A DNA stretch of 64,000 nt from JAWKWH01 sp965204295 (GTDB lineage: Bacteria; Pseudomonadota; Alphaproteobacteria; Rhizobiales; Rhizobiaceae). The first letter of the stretch is position 1. The number at the start of each line of letters is the position of its first letter. The translations under genes were made by a program, and so were the position numbers. The DNA is taken from the NCBI GenBank assembly GCA_965204295.1, contig OZ241973.1, forward strand, positions 2,170,001 to 2,234,000. The letters are read 5' to 3'. Under the pieces are notes generated by a model. It was given only the letters and a program-made list of their open reading frames with translations, was not told where the DNA came from and made no database searches. Shown piece by piece: positions 1 through 9,123 of this stretch.

Positions 1-670
1 ATTCGGCCCAGCTCGCGCCGCCGCGTCCGGTAAGGTGGCGGATGCCGAAATTTCCGGAACCGCCGCGCGACATGACGGATGACGCCGCGTGCAGCAATCC
101 CCTGGCGAGATCGCGCGCCGATGTCGGATTGCCGATCTGGTCGGCGACCACCGTCAGGCGGTCGCGGTCGCCGGCCAGACGCAACATCGTCCGTGCGAAG
201 TTTTGACCGACGTCGCTGTAGACCCAGGCGGTTCGAACGATCAAATGTTTCGGATTCGCCGCCGCGACCGCATGCTCGCCGGCAAGTTTCGAGGCGCCGT
301 AGACGCCGGTCGGTCCGGTTTCATCCTCCTCCACATAGGGATCGGGCTTCTCGCCCGAAAACACATAGTCCGTCGACACATGAATCACCGGAAGACCGGC
401 GTCGGCGGCGGCCGCCGCGACGTTTCCCGCTCCATCCCGGTTTACCGCATATGCCGCGTCCGGTTCGGATTCCGCCTTGTCCACCGCCGTGTAGGCGGCC
501 GCGTTGATCACGATATCGGGTTCATGCGCCCCGATCGCGCCGGCGATCGTATCCTTCCGGCAAATGTCCAGTTCGGGCCGGCCGGCCGAACGCACGACAA
601 ATTCGCGACCGTTTTCCAGCGCGAGTTTCCGGGCCAATTGGCCCTTGCGGCCGATAACCAGAATACGCAA
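1..670 (-). CDS. rfbD: dTDP-4-dehydrorhamnose reductase, partial (runs off left edge)
   Basis: Last enzyme of dTDP-L-rhamnose synthesis, reducing dTDP-4-keto-L-rhamnose with NAD(P)H in the cytoplasm. The minus-strand frame opens with TTG at 670, giving MRILVIGRKGQLARKLA, a Rossmann start typical of RfbD. It continues through INAAAYTAVDKAE, the STDYVFSG catalytic region and YGASKLAGE, which carries the YxxxK pair. The frame is still open at base 1, so the C-terminus is missing. TTG is chosen because the GTG at 678 is in the wrong frame and no ATG precedes the conserved start. The gene lies 4 bases after the rfbB stop and is the fourth gene of an rfbA-C-B-D operon, which fits translational coupling. 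The product identity is secure; the start codon is less so. Confidence 0.9.
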   Translation of the reverse strand, partial: MRILVIGRKGQLARKLALENGREFVVRSAGRPELDICRKDTIAGAIGAHEPDIVINAAAYTAVDKAESEPDAAYAVNRDGAGNVAAAAADAGLPVIHVSTDYVFSGEKPDPYVEEDETGPTGVYGASKLAGEHAVAAANPKHLIVRTAWVYSDVGQNFARTMLRLAGDRDRLTVVADQIGNPTSARDLARGLLHAASSVMSRGGSGNFGIRHLTGRGGASWAE

Positions 671-674
671 CGGG

Positions 675-1745
675 TCACTCCGCCGCGGCTTTGCCGGCGC
701 CAAGCCGCGTCCCGGCATAGGATCGCCGCCGAATGGGTCCCCACCAGTTTTCGTTTTCCAGGTACCAGTCCACGGTCTTTTCCAGTCCCGTTTCGAATGT
801 TTCCCGCGCACTCCAGCCAAGTTCGTTTTCCGCTTTCGACGGATCGATGGCGTAGCGCCGGTCATGGCCGGGGCGGTCGGTGACGAATTCGATGAGGTCT
901 CGGTACGCCCGCCCCCCGGCACGCGGCCGCTTGCGATCCAGAATGTCGCAGATTGCTTCGACGACGCCGAGATTCGTCCGTTCCGCCCGCCCGCCGATAT
1001 TGTAGGATTCCCCGACGCGACCCCGCTTGAGGACAAGTTCAAGCGCTCTGGCGTGATCTTCGACGTGGAGCCAGTCCCGCACGTTTTCGCCCCTGCCGTA
1101 AACGGGAAGCGTCTTTTCCTCCAGGGCGTTCAGGATTACCAGCGGGATCAGCTTTTCGGGAAAATGATACGGTCCGTAATTGTTCGAGCAGTTGGACAGG
1201 ACAACCGGCAAACCGTAGGTCTCGCGCCATGCGCGGGCGAGATGATCCGACGCCGCCTTGGAAGCGGAATACGGCGAGGATGGCGCGTAGGGAGACGATT
1301 CGACGAAAATTCCCTCGTCAAGCGGAAGATCGCCAAAAACCTCGTCGGTGGAGATGTGATGAAACCGGAACCCGTCATGCGCCCGACCGGACAGGCCCGA
1401 CCAGTAGTCCAGCGCGGCTTCGAGCAACCGGAACGTGCCGACAATGTTGGTTTCGATGAATGCGGCCGGGCCGTCGATCGACCGGTCGACATGACTTTCG
1501 GCCGCCAGGTGCATGATCGCGCCGATTTCTTCATTTCGGAGAATTTCGGCGATCCGGGCTCCATCGCAGATGTCGGCCTTGTAGAACCTGTAGTTCGAAT
1601 TTCCGTCCAGTTCGCAAAGCGACGCCAGATTGCCGGCGTAAGTCAGCTTGTCCACGTTGACGACGCGATCTTCGCCGTTTCCGGCCAGCCGCCTGCACAC
1701 CGCCGATCCGATAAAGCCCGCGCCGCCGGTTACGAGGATATTCAT
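675..1745 (-). CDS. rfbB: dTDP-glucose 4,6-dehydratase
   Basis: Converts dTDP-glucose to dTDP-4-keto-6-deoxyglucose, the second step of dTDP-rhamnose synthesis. The 356-residue protein has the NAD-binding TGGAGFIGS motif at residues 6-14, the HLAAESHVDRS stretch at about 79-89, the catalytic TDE triad at 133-135 and the Y159xxxK163 pair. Length matches the family. It sits between rfbC (5 bases upstream) and rfbD (4 bases downstream) in one minus-strand operon. Nothing is missing from the active site. Confidence 0.97.
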   Translation of the reverse strand: MNILVTGGAGFIGSAVCRRLAGNGEDRVVNVDKLTYAGNLASLCELDGNSNYRFYKADICDGARIAEILRNEEIGAIMHLAAESHVDRSIDGPAAFIETNIVGTFRLLEAALDYWSGLSGRAHDGFRFHHISTDEVFGDLPLDEGIFVESSPYAPSSPYSASKAASDHLARAWRETYGLPVVLSNCSNNYGPYHFPEKLIPLVILNALEEKTLPVYGRGENVRDWLHVEDHARALELVLKRGRVGESYNIGGRAERTNLGVVEAICDILDRKRPRAGGRAYRDLIEFVTDRPGHDRRYAIDPSKAENELGWSARETFETGLEKTVDWYLENENWWGPIRRRSYAGTRLGAGKAAAE

Positions 1746-1750
1746 TCCCG

Positions 1751-2323
1751 TTATTCCCTGTAGCTGAATCCGGTGTCGATTTCCGCGAGCAGCGGCGCCT
1801 CGCGATCCTTCCGGGACATTTCGAAAGCGGTATCCATGGATGGCCAGCGTATCCCGATCGCCGGATCGTCAAACCGGACGGACCGGTCATGTTCGGGCGA
1901 GTAGTAGTCCGTCACCTTGTACAGCACCTCGGTATCCGCAACCATCGTAACGAAGCCGTGGGCGAAGCCCGGCGGAATATAGACCTGATTCCAACTGGCG
2001 GCCGACAGGTTAAGACCGACCCACTGCCCGAAAGTCGGCGAAGCCTGTCGAATGTCAACCGCGACATCGAAGATCTCGCCACGCGTCACCCTGACCAGCT
2101 TTCCCTGAGCGGCCGGCGGCATCTGGAAATGAAGGCCGCGCAACGTGCCGGATTCCGCCGAGTGCGAATGATTGTCCTGAACGAACGTCGCATCAAGTCC
2201 GGCTTCGCCGAATCCCTTTTCGCTGAAGGTTTCCGAGAAGAATCCCCGGCGGTCGCCGAACTTCCGGGGCGATATTTCCAAAATCTCGCCAAATCCGATG
2301 ACGCGAATGTCAACCAATCTCAT
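1751..2323 (-). CDS. rfbC: dTDP-4-dehydrorhamnose 3,5-epimerase
   Basis: Epimerises C3 and C5 of dTDP-4-keto-6-deoxyglucose to give dTDP-4-keto-L-rhamnose. The 190-residue cupin-fold protein shows the GFFSETF substrate-binding segment at about 27-33, the catalytic histidine in RGLHFQ (His65) and the tyrosine region YKVTDYYSPEHD at about 135-146. Length is normal for RmlC. Its ATG overlaps the end of rfbA by four bases, so the two are probably translationally coupled. Confidence 0.97.
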   Translation of the reverse strand: MRLVDIRVIGFGEILEISPRKFGDRRGFFSETFSEKGFGEAGLDATFVQDNHSHSAESGTLRGLHFQMPPAAQGKLVRVTRGEIFDVAVDIRQASPTFGQWVGLNLSAASWNQVYIPPGFAHGFVTMVADTEVLYKVTDYYSPEHDRSVRFDDPAIGIRWPSMDTAFEMSRKDREAPLLAEIDTGFSYRE

Positions 2324-3192
2324 TTCACCTGTGCGAGTCTTCGCAGATAAGCCGCATATTCGGTTTTACCCAGACCGTCGGCTCTTGCAAACAGATCTTC
2401 CGCCGTCAGATATCCCAGTTCGAATCCGATTTCCTCGGGGCACATGACCTTGACGCCCTGACGGTGTTCAAGGGTGCGTACGAAGGATGAGGCTTCATGC
2501 AGGCTGTCATGGGTTCCGGTGTCGAGCCATGTATATCCCGTACCGAGACGCTGCACGCTCAAGTCCCCGCGCTTCAAATAGATCTGGTTCACATCCGATA
2601 TCTCAAGTTCGCCCCGCGCGGACGGTTTGATCGAGGATGCGATGTCCAGAACATCGTTGTCGTAGAAGTAAAGCCCCGTGACCGCCCAGTCGGAGGCCGG
2701 GTCGCGTGGCTTCTCGACAATGGAAATCGCGCGCCCGTCCGCGGAATCGAACGTCACGACGCCATATCGGGTCGGATCTTCCACACGACAGGCGAAAACC
2801 GTGGCGCCCCGGCTTCGCGCCGCGGCCGTCCTGCAATGCTCCGACAGGCCGTGACCGTGGAAAATGTTATCTCCCAGAATCAGAGCGACGGGATCCCCGC
2901 CGACGAAATCGCGACCGATGATGAAAGCCTCCGCTAGACCGTTCGGTTCGGCCTGTTCGGCATATGAAAGGCTTATACCGAAATTTTCGCCGCCTCCGAG
3001 CAGGGCCTGGAACATCGGCATGTCGCGCGGCGTGGAAATAACAAGAATATCCCTGATTCCGGCCACCATGAGAACGCCAAGCGGATAATAGATCATCGGC
3101 TTGTCGTAAATGGGCAGCAACTGCTTCGAAATCGGGACGGTGACCGGATACAACCGGGTTCCGTTGCCGCCCGCCAGTATGATTCCCTTCAT
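2320..3192 (-). CDS. rfbA: glucose-1-phosphate thymidylyltransferase
   Basis: Makes dTDP-glucose from dTTP and glucose-1-phosphate, the committed and usually feedback-controlled step of dTDP-rhamnose synthesis. The 290-residue protein has the nucleotidyltransferase signature GGNGTRLYP at residues 8-16, the SKQLLPIYDKPMIYYPL segment just after it, and the metal-site region LILGDNIFHG near residue 110. Length is typical of RmlA. It is the first rfb gene of the operon; the glycosyltransferase gene ends 88 bases upstream on the same strand and may share its promoter. Confidence 0.97.
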   Translation of the reverse strand: MKGIILAGGNGTRLYPVTVPISKQLLPIYDKPMIYYPLGVLMVAGIRDILVISTPRDMPMFQALLGGGENFGISLSYAEQAEPNGLAEAFIIGRDFVGGDPVALILGDNIFHGHGLSEHCRTAAARSRGATVFACRVEDPTRYGVVTFDSADGRAISIVEKPRDPASDWAVTGLYFYDNDVLDIASSIKPSARGELEISDVNQIYLKRGDLSVQRLGTGYTWLDTGTHDSLHEASSFVRTLEHRQGVKVMCPEEIGFELGYLTAEDLFARADGLGKTEYAAYLRRLAQVK

Positions 3193-3280
3193 GCACCCGT
3201 CCTCACGCCTGTGACGCCAGCGCCTTATCAGGACGAAAGAAAACCTTCAAGGGACGGTGCGTCGGCGCTTGAGCCGAAGG

Positions 3281-4198
3281 TCACATCCTGCCCAGAACGC
3301 ACGCCGCGTAGAGGCTGATCTGACCGAGCCGGGTCTGTCTGTGGATGCCCGATCTTTGCAGGCGCACGAGTCGGCCGGGAAACCCGCCGGTCCGGATTTC
3401 CCTGAATTCCGCGAGCAACCGCCGCGACTCTTCGGTCAGATATTCCTCGCAGAGTTCGAGGCCCTCCAGATTTCGCTCGTTCCACCTTGCAAATCGTCCG
3501 CCCGCCATCAACGCCAGGCGCGTCATTCTCGCGCGCCAGGATGAATTGGCGCCCACGAGATTCGACAGATGCTGGCGATAGCGCACCCTGGGAATGCCGG
3601 AATAGCGGACCGGCCCTCCGGCGCCGGTCACCATCAGATAAGCCCACCAATCATGGCTGACAAAGCCGGTCCGCTCACACGTCCGCGCCAGCAATTCGCG
3701 TGCGGACCGGTTGAAGACCATGGTGTTGCCGCCCGCGATGCTCTGGACAATCGCGTTTCTGAAAGAGGGCGGCGAGGAAAACAGCGGCGACAGCCCGACC
3801 GCATGGCCGCTCATATCGACAATCCGCGTGCGGGAGCAATACAAGGCGGGTGCGCGCCCCTGACCGTTCAGCCAGTCGGCCGCCTCCGACAGCTTGTCGG
3901 GCTCCCATAAATCGTCCTGATCGCCGAAGGCGTAGACATCGGCGTCATCCCGCGAATTCCGAATCAGATGTCTGTAGTTTTCCGCGAATCCCCGCTTCGG
4001 TCCGTCAATGACCGTCACCGACCCTTTCGGCCATTTACGCCGCAATTCCTTCAGATAGTCGCGCGTGCCGTCGGTGGACCCGTCATCCGATATGAGCAGG
4101 TTTATGCGTTCGGCGGTCTGATTCCTGATGGATTCGATCTGGCTGTCCAGAAAAGCCGCGCCGTTGAGGGTGGCCATCATGACTGTGGAACTCGGCAC
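3281..4198 (-). CDS. Family 2 glycosyltransferase (rhamnosyltransferase-like)
   Basis: A 305-residue GT-A glycosyltransferase. The nucleotide-sugar binding DDGSTDG motif is at residues 38-44 and the metal-binding region FGDQDDLW at about 91-98. No membrane segments are obvious until a mildly hydrophobic C-terminus. It directly precedes rfbA on the same strand, so transfer of rhamnose onto a surface glycan is a reasonable inference, but donor and acceptor cannot be read from the sequence. The start ATG opens MPSSTVMMATLNGA, a normal GT2 N-terminus. Confidence 0.88.
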   Translation of the reverse strand: MPSSTVMMATLNGAAFLDSQIESIRNQTAERINLLISDDGSTDGTRDYLKELRRKWPKGSVTVIDGPKRGFAENYRHLIRNSRDDADVYAFGDQDDLWEPDKLSEAADWLNGQGRAPALYCSRTRIVDMSGHAVGLSPLFSSPPSFRNAIVQSIAGGNTMVFNRSARELLARTCERTGFVSHDWWAYLMVTGAGGPVRYSGIPRVRYRQHLSNLVGANSSWRARMTRLALMAGGRFARWNERNLEGLELCEEYLTEESRRLLAEFREIRTGGFPGRLVRLQRSGIHRQTRLGQISLYAACVLGRM

Positions 4199-4253
4199 GA
4201 CTGGAGGTCACTTTCTATCGCGATCGGTGGTGCGATTTTGCATGGTCATTCGG

Positions 4254-4281
4254 TTCAACTCACCATGACAATCGTTATACT
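4254..4281 (+). promoter_or_regulatory. Possible sigma70-type promoter
   Basis: TTCAAC (4254-4259) and TATACT (4276-4281) are separated by 16 bases in the 307-base gap between the divergent glycosyltransferase and WbpM-like genes. The -10 box is good and the -35 weak. It points toward the plus-strand dehydratase gene about 220 bases downstream. I saw no other feature in this gap. Confidence 0.3.
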
Positions 4282-4505
4282 TTGGTATTCAATCGCTTCA
4301 CATACCGCCGTTTGAGGCGAGAATGCGCCGGATTTGCCTATGGATGCCCTTGAGTTTATATTCTGTTGAGCTATTAGCCCATAGGGCAATCGGCCCGTCG
4401 GCAATCCCTGCTTCGGTTCAGTCGTCGGAGGGCGGTCTCCAACCGGTGTGAAGGGTGGTGCGAATGCGTTGGCTGCGTGACTCCCGCGGGGGAGGGGAGA
4501 GGTTT

Positions 4506-6458
4506 GTGGGTTTCTTGAAACGATTTATTTCCACCGCCCGACTGATCAGATTGTTCGGTTCGCTGCATGATGTGCTGGCCGCGGTTTCAGCGTTCTATCT
4601 GGCATACGCGACCGTCTACGGCTTCGACAGGGTTGCGACCGTACCGGGCGTTCACGACAAGGCGCTGGCCTTTGCCCTGATATCGGCGGCGTATTTCTTC
4701 GCATTCTCGCTCAATCGCGGTTTTTGGCGATATGCGTCCCTTCCCGACCTTGTCGCAATCATCAAGGCGAGCGCGATGGCGGTCGCGACATACGCGATCG
4801 TGCTGTTTTTCCTCACGCGCGGGTCGAATGTGCCGAGGTCGGCATTGCCTCTGTGCTTCATATACATGATCGTCGCGATCGGTGGACCGCGCGTGTTGTT
4901 CCGCATACTCAAGGAAGGCGGGCACCTCGGCAATGCGCCGGGCTTCGCGCGCCGTCAAAATCGCTCGCGCCAGGCGCTGCTGTACGGCGTGAACGAGAAC
5001 TCCGAATCCTACATCCGCGCCGTTCGGCGGTCCGGCGATTCCGATCCGGATATTGTCGGCATTGTCGATGATCGCATGGCGGTCGGAAATACGCTCCATG
5101 GCGTGAAGGTCGTCGGGCCTTCGGCGGCCATGACGCGAATAGCTGAAAAGCTGAGAAATCGGGGACGCCCGGTCACCGATCTGATCGTCACCGAACCGGA
5201 CATGTCCCCCGGCCGCCTCGCGGAAATCGTTGCCGAAGCGGGCAAAAACAAATTGCGGGTGAGCCGGATACCCGATCTCCGGCGAACGTCGGGCTTTGGG
5301 AATATCGACATACGGCCAAATCCGTTGAACATCGCCGATCTGCTGCCGCGCCTGGAAATCAAGCCGGATGAGCAGTCGGTCGCCAGGCTGGCCGATTCGA
5401 AAGTCATACTGGTGACGGGCGCGGGAGGATCGATCGGCGGCGAGTTGGCCCGTCAGTTGGCTGTATTCAATCCGAAGCGGCTGATCGTAAGCGATATATC
5501 GGAATTCAATCTCTACAGGATGGATTCCGAAATTCGCGAACGGCATCCCGACGTGGATGTCGTCGCGAAATTCGCCGATATTCGCGACCGTGCAAGGATA
5601 TCCGAGATCCTGGGATCATATCGGCCGGACGTGATATTCCACGCGGCCGCCCTTAAACACGTCCCGCTTGTGGAGGCGAATGTTCTGGAGGGAATGAAGA
5701 CCAATTTGATCGGTACGAGGAATCTGGCCGACTGCGCCGTTGAACACGGTGTCCGGACATTCGTCATGATCTCGACCGACAAGGCGGTCAATCCGACCAG
5801 CGTGATGGGCGCGACCAAACGGGCCGCGGAGGCATATTGTCAGGCGATCGATCTGGTCGCGGAGGTTCCGCGATTCAAGACCGTTCGCTTCGGCAATGTT
5901 CTCGGTTCGACGGGCTCGGTTGTTCCCCGGTTTTCCGCCCAGATAAAAAAGGGTGGACCGGTCACCGTGACTCACCCCCGGATCGCCCGGTATTTCATGA
6001 CGATTCCCGAGGCGGTGACGCTGCTGCTTCAGGCGGCGGGACATGGCGAGGGGGACAATGAAAGGGGAAAGATTGTCGCTTTGAATATGGGCGAGCCGGT
6101 CAAGATTGACGATCTGGCGCGACGAATGATCGAACTGGCCGGTTACAAACCGGATGTTGACATCAAGATCAGTTATTCGGGGTTGCGGCCGGGCGAAAAA
6201 CTGTATGAGGAACTGTTTGAAAGCGATGAAATTATCGATGTCAGGCATTGGCGGGGCTTTGTGGTCGCGTCGCCGCGGGTTGTCGAAGCCGCGGTGATCC
6301 GCAAATCGTTCGATGGAATTGAAGCCGCCGTCGCCGAGAATGATGAAGCGCGCGCGCTGGAATTGTTGCGCCACGTCGTACCGGAATACGAGCCGGTCGT
6401 TTTGGCGGGCGACCCTGCCGGGGCCGCTCCGATATTCGGTGACGAAAGGCTGAAATAG
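4506..6458 (+). CDS. Membrane-anchored nucleotide-sugar 4,6-dehydratase (WbpM/CapD/FlaA1 family)
   Basis: Polysaccharide-biosynthesis dehydratase acting on UDP-GlcNAc-type sugars at the inner membrane. The N-terminal ~150 residues hold several hydrophobic membrane segments. A first nucleotide-binding region follows, then the catalytic short-chain dehydrogenase domain with TGAGGSIGGELARQ near residue 303 and ISTDKAVNPTSVMGATKR near 423. In this family the usual YxxxK pair is altered to MxxxK, as seen here. The GTG at 4506 is preferred because a strong purine-rich ribosome site (GGGGGAGGGGAGAGG) ends 3 bases before it; the frame also runs upstream to a GTG at 4455 and an ATG at 4464. Length (650 aa) is typical. 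It faces the rfb genes and lies inside the same surface-glycan cluster. Confidence 0.92.
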   Translation: MGFLKRFISTARLIRLFGSLHDVLAAVSAFYLAYATVYGFDRVATVPGVHDKALAFALISAAYFFAFSLNRGFWRYASLPDLVAIIKASAMAVATYAIVLFFLTRGSNVPRSALPLCFIYMIVAIGGPRVLFRILKEGGHLGNAPGFARRQNRSRQALLYGVNENSESYIRAVRRSGDSDPDIVGIVDDRMAVGNTLHGVKVVGPSAAMTRIAEKLRNRGRPVTDLIVTEPDMSPGRLAEIVAEAGKNKLRVSRIPDLRRTSGFGNIDIRPNPLNIADLLPRLEIKPDEQSVARLADSKVILVTGAGGSIGGELARQLAVFNPKRLIVSDISEFNLYRMDSEIRERHPDVDVVAKFADIRDRARISEILGSYRPDVIFHAAALKHVPLVEANVLEGMKTNLIGTRNLADCAVEHGVRTFVMISTDKAVNPTSVMGATKRAAEAYCQAIDLVAEVPRFKTVRFGNVLGSTGSVVPRFSAQIKKGGPVTVTHPRIARYFMTIPEAVTLLLQAAGHGEGDNERGKIVALNMGEPVKIDDLARRMIELAGYKPDVDIKISYSGLRPGEKLYEELFESDEIIDVRHWRGFVVASPRVVEAAVIRKSFDGIEAAVAENDEARALELLRHVVPEYEPVVLAGDPAGAAPIFGDERLK

Positions 6459-6488
6459 CAATCCCGGGTCCGTATTGACGTGAACCGT

Positions 6489-6527
6489 CCCCGGAGCGCC
6501 TGCATTTGAAGGTGAAGTGCTCCGGGG
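6489..6527. terminator. Inverted repeat between convergent genes, possible terminator
   Basis: CCCCGGAGC (6489-6497) and GCTCCGGGG (6519-6527) form a perfect 9-bp stem with a 21-base loop. It lies in the 81-base gap between the convergent WbpM-like gene and the epimerase gene. There is no T-run on either side, so intrinsic termination is only a suggestion. Confidence 0.35.
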
Positions 6528-6539
6528 TCCTGACCCTGA

Positions 6540-7457
6540 TTATCCCATCGCGGCGACAACCGTCTTTTGGATGCCGCTTTGAAAGTCGGTCGCAGGCATC
6601 CAGCCGAGCAATGCCCTTGCTCTTTCAATGTTCAGGCGGCTCTCGGCTATGTCCGTGGCGCGCGCAGGCAGGAATTGCTTCTCCAATGCGCGGCCGGTCG
6701 CCGCCTCGATTGCTTCGATTACCTCCAGGACCGATCTCGATTCGCCTCGACCGACGTTGATCGTGGCGGTCGCGCCATCGGGTAATCGGATCGCCCTTTC
6801 GATGGCGTCGATCAGATCGTCAATGAACAGATAATCGCGCCGCGCGCCGCCGTCTCCGAAAATCCGCACCGGCATGTTTCGCCGATACCGTTCCATGATT
6901 GCAGGGACCAATCCTTGGCCGCGGCGAAATTTCTGACCGGGTCCGAAAAGATTGGAAACACGAAGAATGATGTATTCCAACCGGCCAAGCGCGCCGTACA
7001 TTCTCAGGTAGTTTTCGACGGTGAGCTTGGTAAGACCGTGGGAATTGATCGGGGCGCACGGAATATCCTCGCTCGTCGGGACCGGCGCGTTCGGTCCGTA
7101 TATGGCTCCGCCCGACGAGACGAAAATGAACCGCCTTACCCCGGCATTGGCGCACAATTCGAGGAATTCGATCTGGCGGATGACATTGTCGCTGATATCG
7201 GCGACGATGTTTTTGTTTTCAAATCCGGGACTTGACGTGCCGATCAACTGGACGACGGTATCGATACCGACGAGCGAAGAAGACATTGCCGACGGATCAA
7301 GCAGATTCGCTTCAACCAACCCGGCGGAGGCGCCGAATTCGGAGATGAAATTCGCATCGATCCTGCGGGAAACAAGCCGCAATTGTTCATTGGAAGCGAT
7401 GAGCCGCCTCGCCAGATTTGACCCGATGAATCCGGTGGCGCCAAATAATCCTATCAT
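6540..7457 (-). CDS. NAD-dependent epimerase/dehydratase homologue with altered catalytic Tyr
   Basis: An extended short-chain dehydrogenase of 305 residues, presumably acting on a nucleotide sugar. The ATG at 7457 is chosen because the protein then opens MIGLFGATGFIGSN (NAD motif at residues 5-13) and overlaps the Wzt stop by four bases; the upstream extension of the frame is Wzt shadow. FVSSGGAIYG (about 112-121) fits the family. The usual YxxxK pair is replaced by His140-Gly-Leu-Thr-Lys144 (codon CAC where TAC is expected), so catalysis may be impaired or different. It is the last gene of the Wzm-Wzt-epimerase operon. The substrate is unknown. Confidence 0.85.
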   Translation of the reverse strand: MIGLFGATGFIGSNLARRLIASNEQLRLVSRRIDANFISEFGASAGLVEANLLDPSAMSSSLVGIDTVVQLIGTSSPGFENKNIVADISDNVIRQIEFLELCANAGVRRFIFVSSGGAIYGPNAPVPTSEDIPCAPINSHGLTKLTVENYLRMYGALGRLEYIILRVSNLFGPGQKFRRGQGLVPAIMERYRRNMPVRIFGDGGARRDYLFIDDLIDAIERAIRLPDGATATINVGRGESRSVLEVIEAIEAATGRALEKQFLPARATDIAESRLNIERARALLGWMPATDFQSGIQKTVVAAMG

Positions 7458-8191
7458 TCCGGCGCGCTCACCGGTTCGAAATATTCGCCGACCGCGCAAT
7501 AGCGGACGATTTCGCCCTCGTGCAGTTCCAGTATGTGGGTGCATGTTTTCTGCAAAAGACCGCCGTTGTGGCTTGCAAGCACGATAATCCCGGCCGAACT
7601 GGCGAGCTCATTCATTCTCTCCCTCGCCTTGGCCTGAAATGAAGCATCGCCGGCGCTGATCCATTCATCCATGAGCAGGATTTCGGGATTCAGGCAGGTC
7701 GCCACCGAGAACGCCAGTCTGGCCGACATGCCCTGACTGTATGACTTCAACGGCATGTCGATGAAATCGCCGATTCCGCTGAACTCGATGATTTCATCCA
7801 TTCTGTCCTTGATCTGATCGCGGCTGATTCCATTTATCAGGCCGCGCAGCATGACGTTCCGGCGCCCTGACGCTTCAGGGCGAAAGCCAAGGCTGATATT
7901 GAAGAGAGCATCGACGCGGCCTTCAATGTAAATCGATCCCTCGACGGGTTCAAGCACGCCGTAAAGCGCGCGGAGCAGCGTGGATTTTCCCGATCCGTTG
8001 GACCCTACAACGCCCAGACGGTCGCCCGGATTAAGGGTGAAGTCGATACCCTGGAGGGCGCGTACATGCCGCGTGCGTCCGGAGCCCGCGATTTTGCCGG
8101 CGGACGGATTGGGTCGGGCTCGACGCGAAAGTGACAGCTTTCGGCGGATCCGATATGTCACACTCAGATTTTCAACTCTGACAAGGACCAT
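7454..8191 (-). CDS. wzt: Polysaccharide ABC exporter, ATP-binding protein (Wzt/KpsT/TagH type)
   Basis: The 245-residue ATPase that drives export of a finished surface polysaccharide across the inner membrane. Walker A GSNGSGKST is at residues 63-71, the signature is the Wzt-like YSQGMSARLAF, and Walker B is LLMDEWISAGD, where the W and AGD pattern is typical of this exporter subfamily. It ends shortly after the ATPase domain and lacks the Wzt_C carbohydrate-binding domain, so it resembles the KpsT/TagH form. The ATG at 8191 overlaps the TAA of the permease gene. The reading frame stays open upstream through the permease gene to 9469, but that part is out-of-frame shadow joined to an unrelated fragment. 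Confidence 0.93.
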   Translation of the reverse strand: MVLVRVENLSVTYRIRRKLSLSRRARPNPSAGKIAGSGRTRHVRALQGIDFTLNPGDRLGVVGSNGSGKSTLLRALYGVLEPVEGSIYIEGRVDALFNISLGFRPEASGRRNVMLRGLINGISRDQIKDRMDEIIEFSGIGDFIDMPLKSYSQGMSARLAFSVATCLNPEILLMDEWISAGDASFQAKARERMNELASSAGIIVLASHNGGLLQKTCTHILELHEGEIVRYCAVGEYFEPVSAPE

Positions 8192-9021
8192 TAAAGCACG
8201 AACGCAATTCTTTTTTTCAGCGAGCCGAGGAGCGGCAAAGCGATCGCCCAGAGCAGCAGACAAATGACGGAACAAATCAGCAGCGCATCTGAAGGAATGA
8301 TACCCGAATGGACCGGCGCACGCACGATTTCCAGAAAATAGGTGAATGGATTCCACGTGTATATCGCTGTGCGCAATCCGCCTCCACCTGTATCGATCCA
8401 GAAGATCGGGGTCAGAAAAAACCCTATCCGCACCACATTTATCGCGAAGAATTGCAGATCGGGAAAATACGCGCCGGCCAGGGCGGATATCGTTATCGCT
8501 GCCGGCGTCACCACGATTATGAGGAGAATGGCCGGGACGGACCAAAGCCAGACAATATCGGGTTCTGTCCCCCAAATCGTGATGATCGCCACGCAACCCA
8601 CCAGGGTAAATCCGGCGCGAATCGCCGACTGGGTTGTCAACCGCAGGACATAGACCGACAAGGGTAGTGTGGTTCCCTTTATGAAGCTCTCTTCCTTGGT
8701 AAAAAGCGTTATGCTCTGGATCATTGTTTCGGACAGGTAGAGCCAGACATAAAGGCCGGTTGCGATATAAGTCGGAAATTCGGGAATTCCGCCGCCCCGG
8801 CCGAATATGATGACGAACGTCCCGGCATACGCCAGATAGTTCACCAGAATCCAGGCCGGCCCGAGAAACGTTCGTCTGTGTTGATCGGTGATATCTTCGG
8901 TCGCGAGCGCCAGCCATAGGCTGTGCATACGCAGACCGGTTCTGATATCTTCCATGCCCGAAGAATACGATTTCAGCATTCGAGAACCGCAGAGGATTGT
9001 GAAACTGCCCGCGCTTATCAT
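8191..9021 (-). CDS. wzm: Polysaccharide ABC exporter, permease protein (Wzm/ABC-2 type)
   Basis: Membrane partner of the adjacent Wzt ATPase. The protein has about six hydrophobic segments, including AWILVNYLAYAGTFVIIFG, and the ABC-2 exporter N-terminus with HRRTFLGPAWILVNY. It ends in a short basic tail. Length (up to 276 aa) matches Wzm. Three ATG codons near the 5' end (9021, 8979 and 8958) are possible starts and none has a clear ribosome site; the first is given. With Wzt and the neighbouring glycan genes it suggests ABC-dependent O-antigen or capsule export. Confidence 0.9.
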   Translation of the reverse strand: MISAGSFTILCGSRMLKSYSSGMEDIRTGLRMHSLWLALATEDITDQHRRTFLGPAWILVNYLAYAGTFVIIFGRGGGIPEFPTYIATGLYVWLYLSETMIQSITLFTKEESFIKGTTLPLSVYVLRLTTQSAIRAGFTLVGCVAIITIWGTEPDIVWLWSVPAILLIIVVTPAAITISALAGAYFPDLQFFAINVVRIGFFLTPIFWIDTGGGGLRTAIYTWNPFTYFLEIVRAPVHSGIIPSDALLICSVICLLLWAIALPLLGSLKKRIAFVL

Positions 9022-9123
9022 ACGGAAACAAAAGTTGAAAGCGGTGAAAACAAGCTTGCGTCATACAGGTCCGACGGCGCCGGTTTCCCCGGTGCGGTCG
9101 ATCGGGCGACCGCCGCCAGTCCG

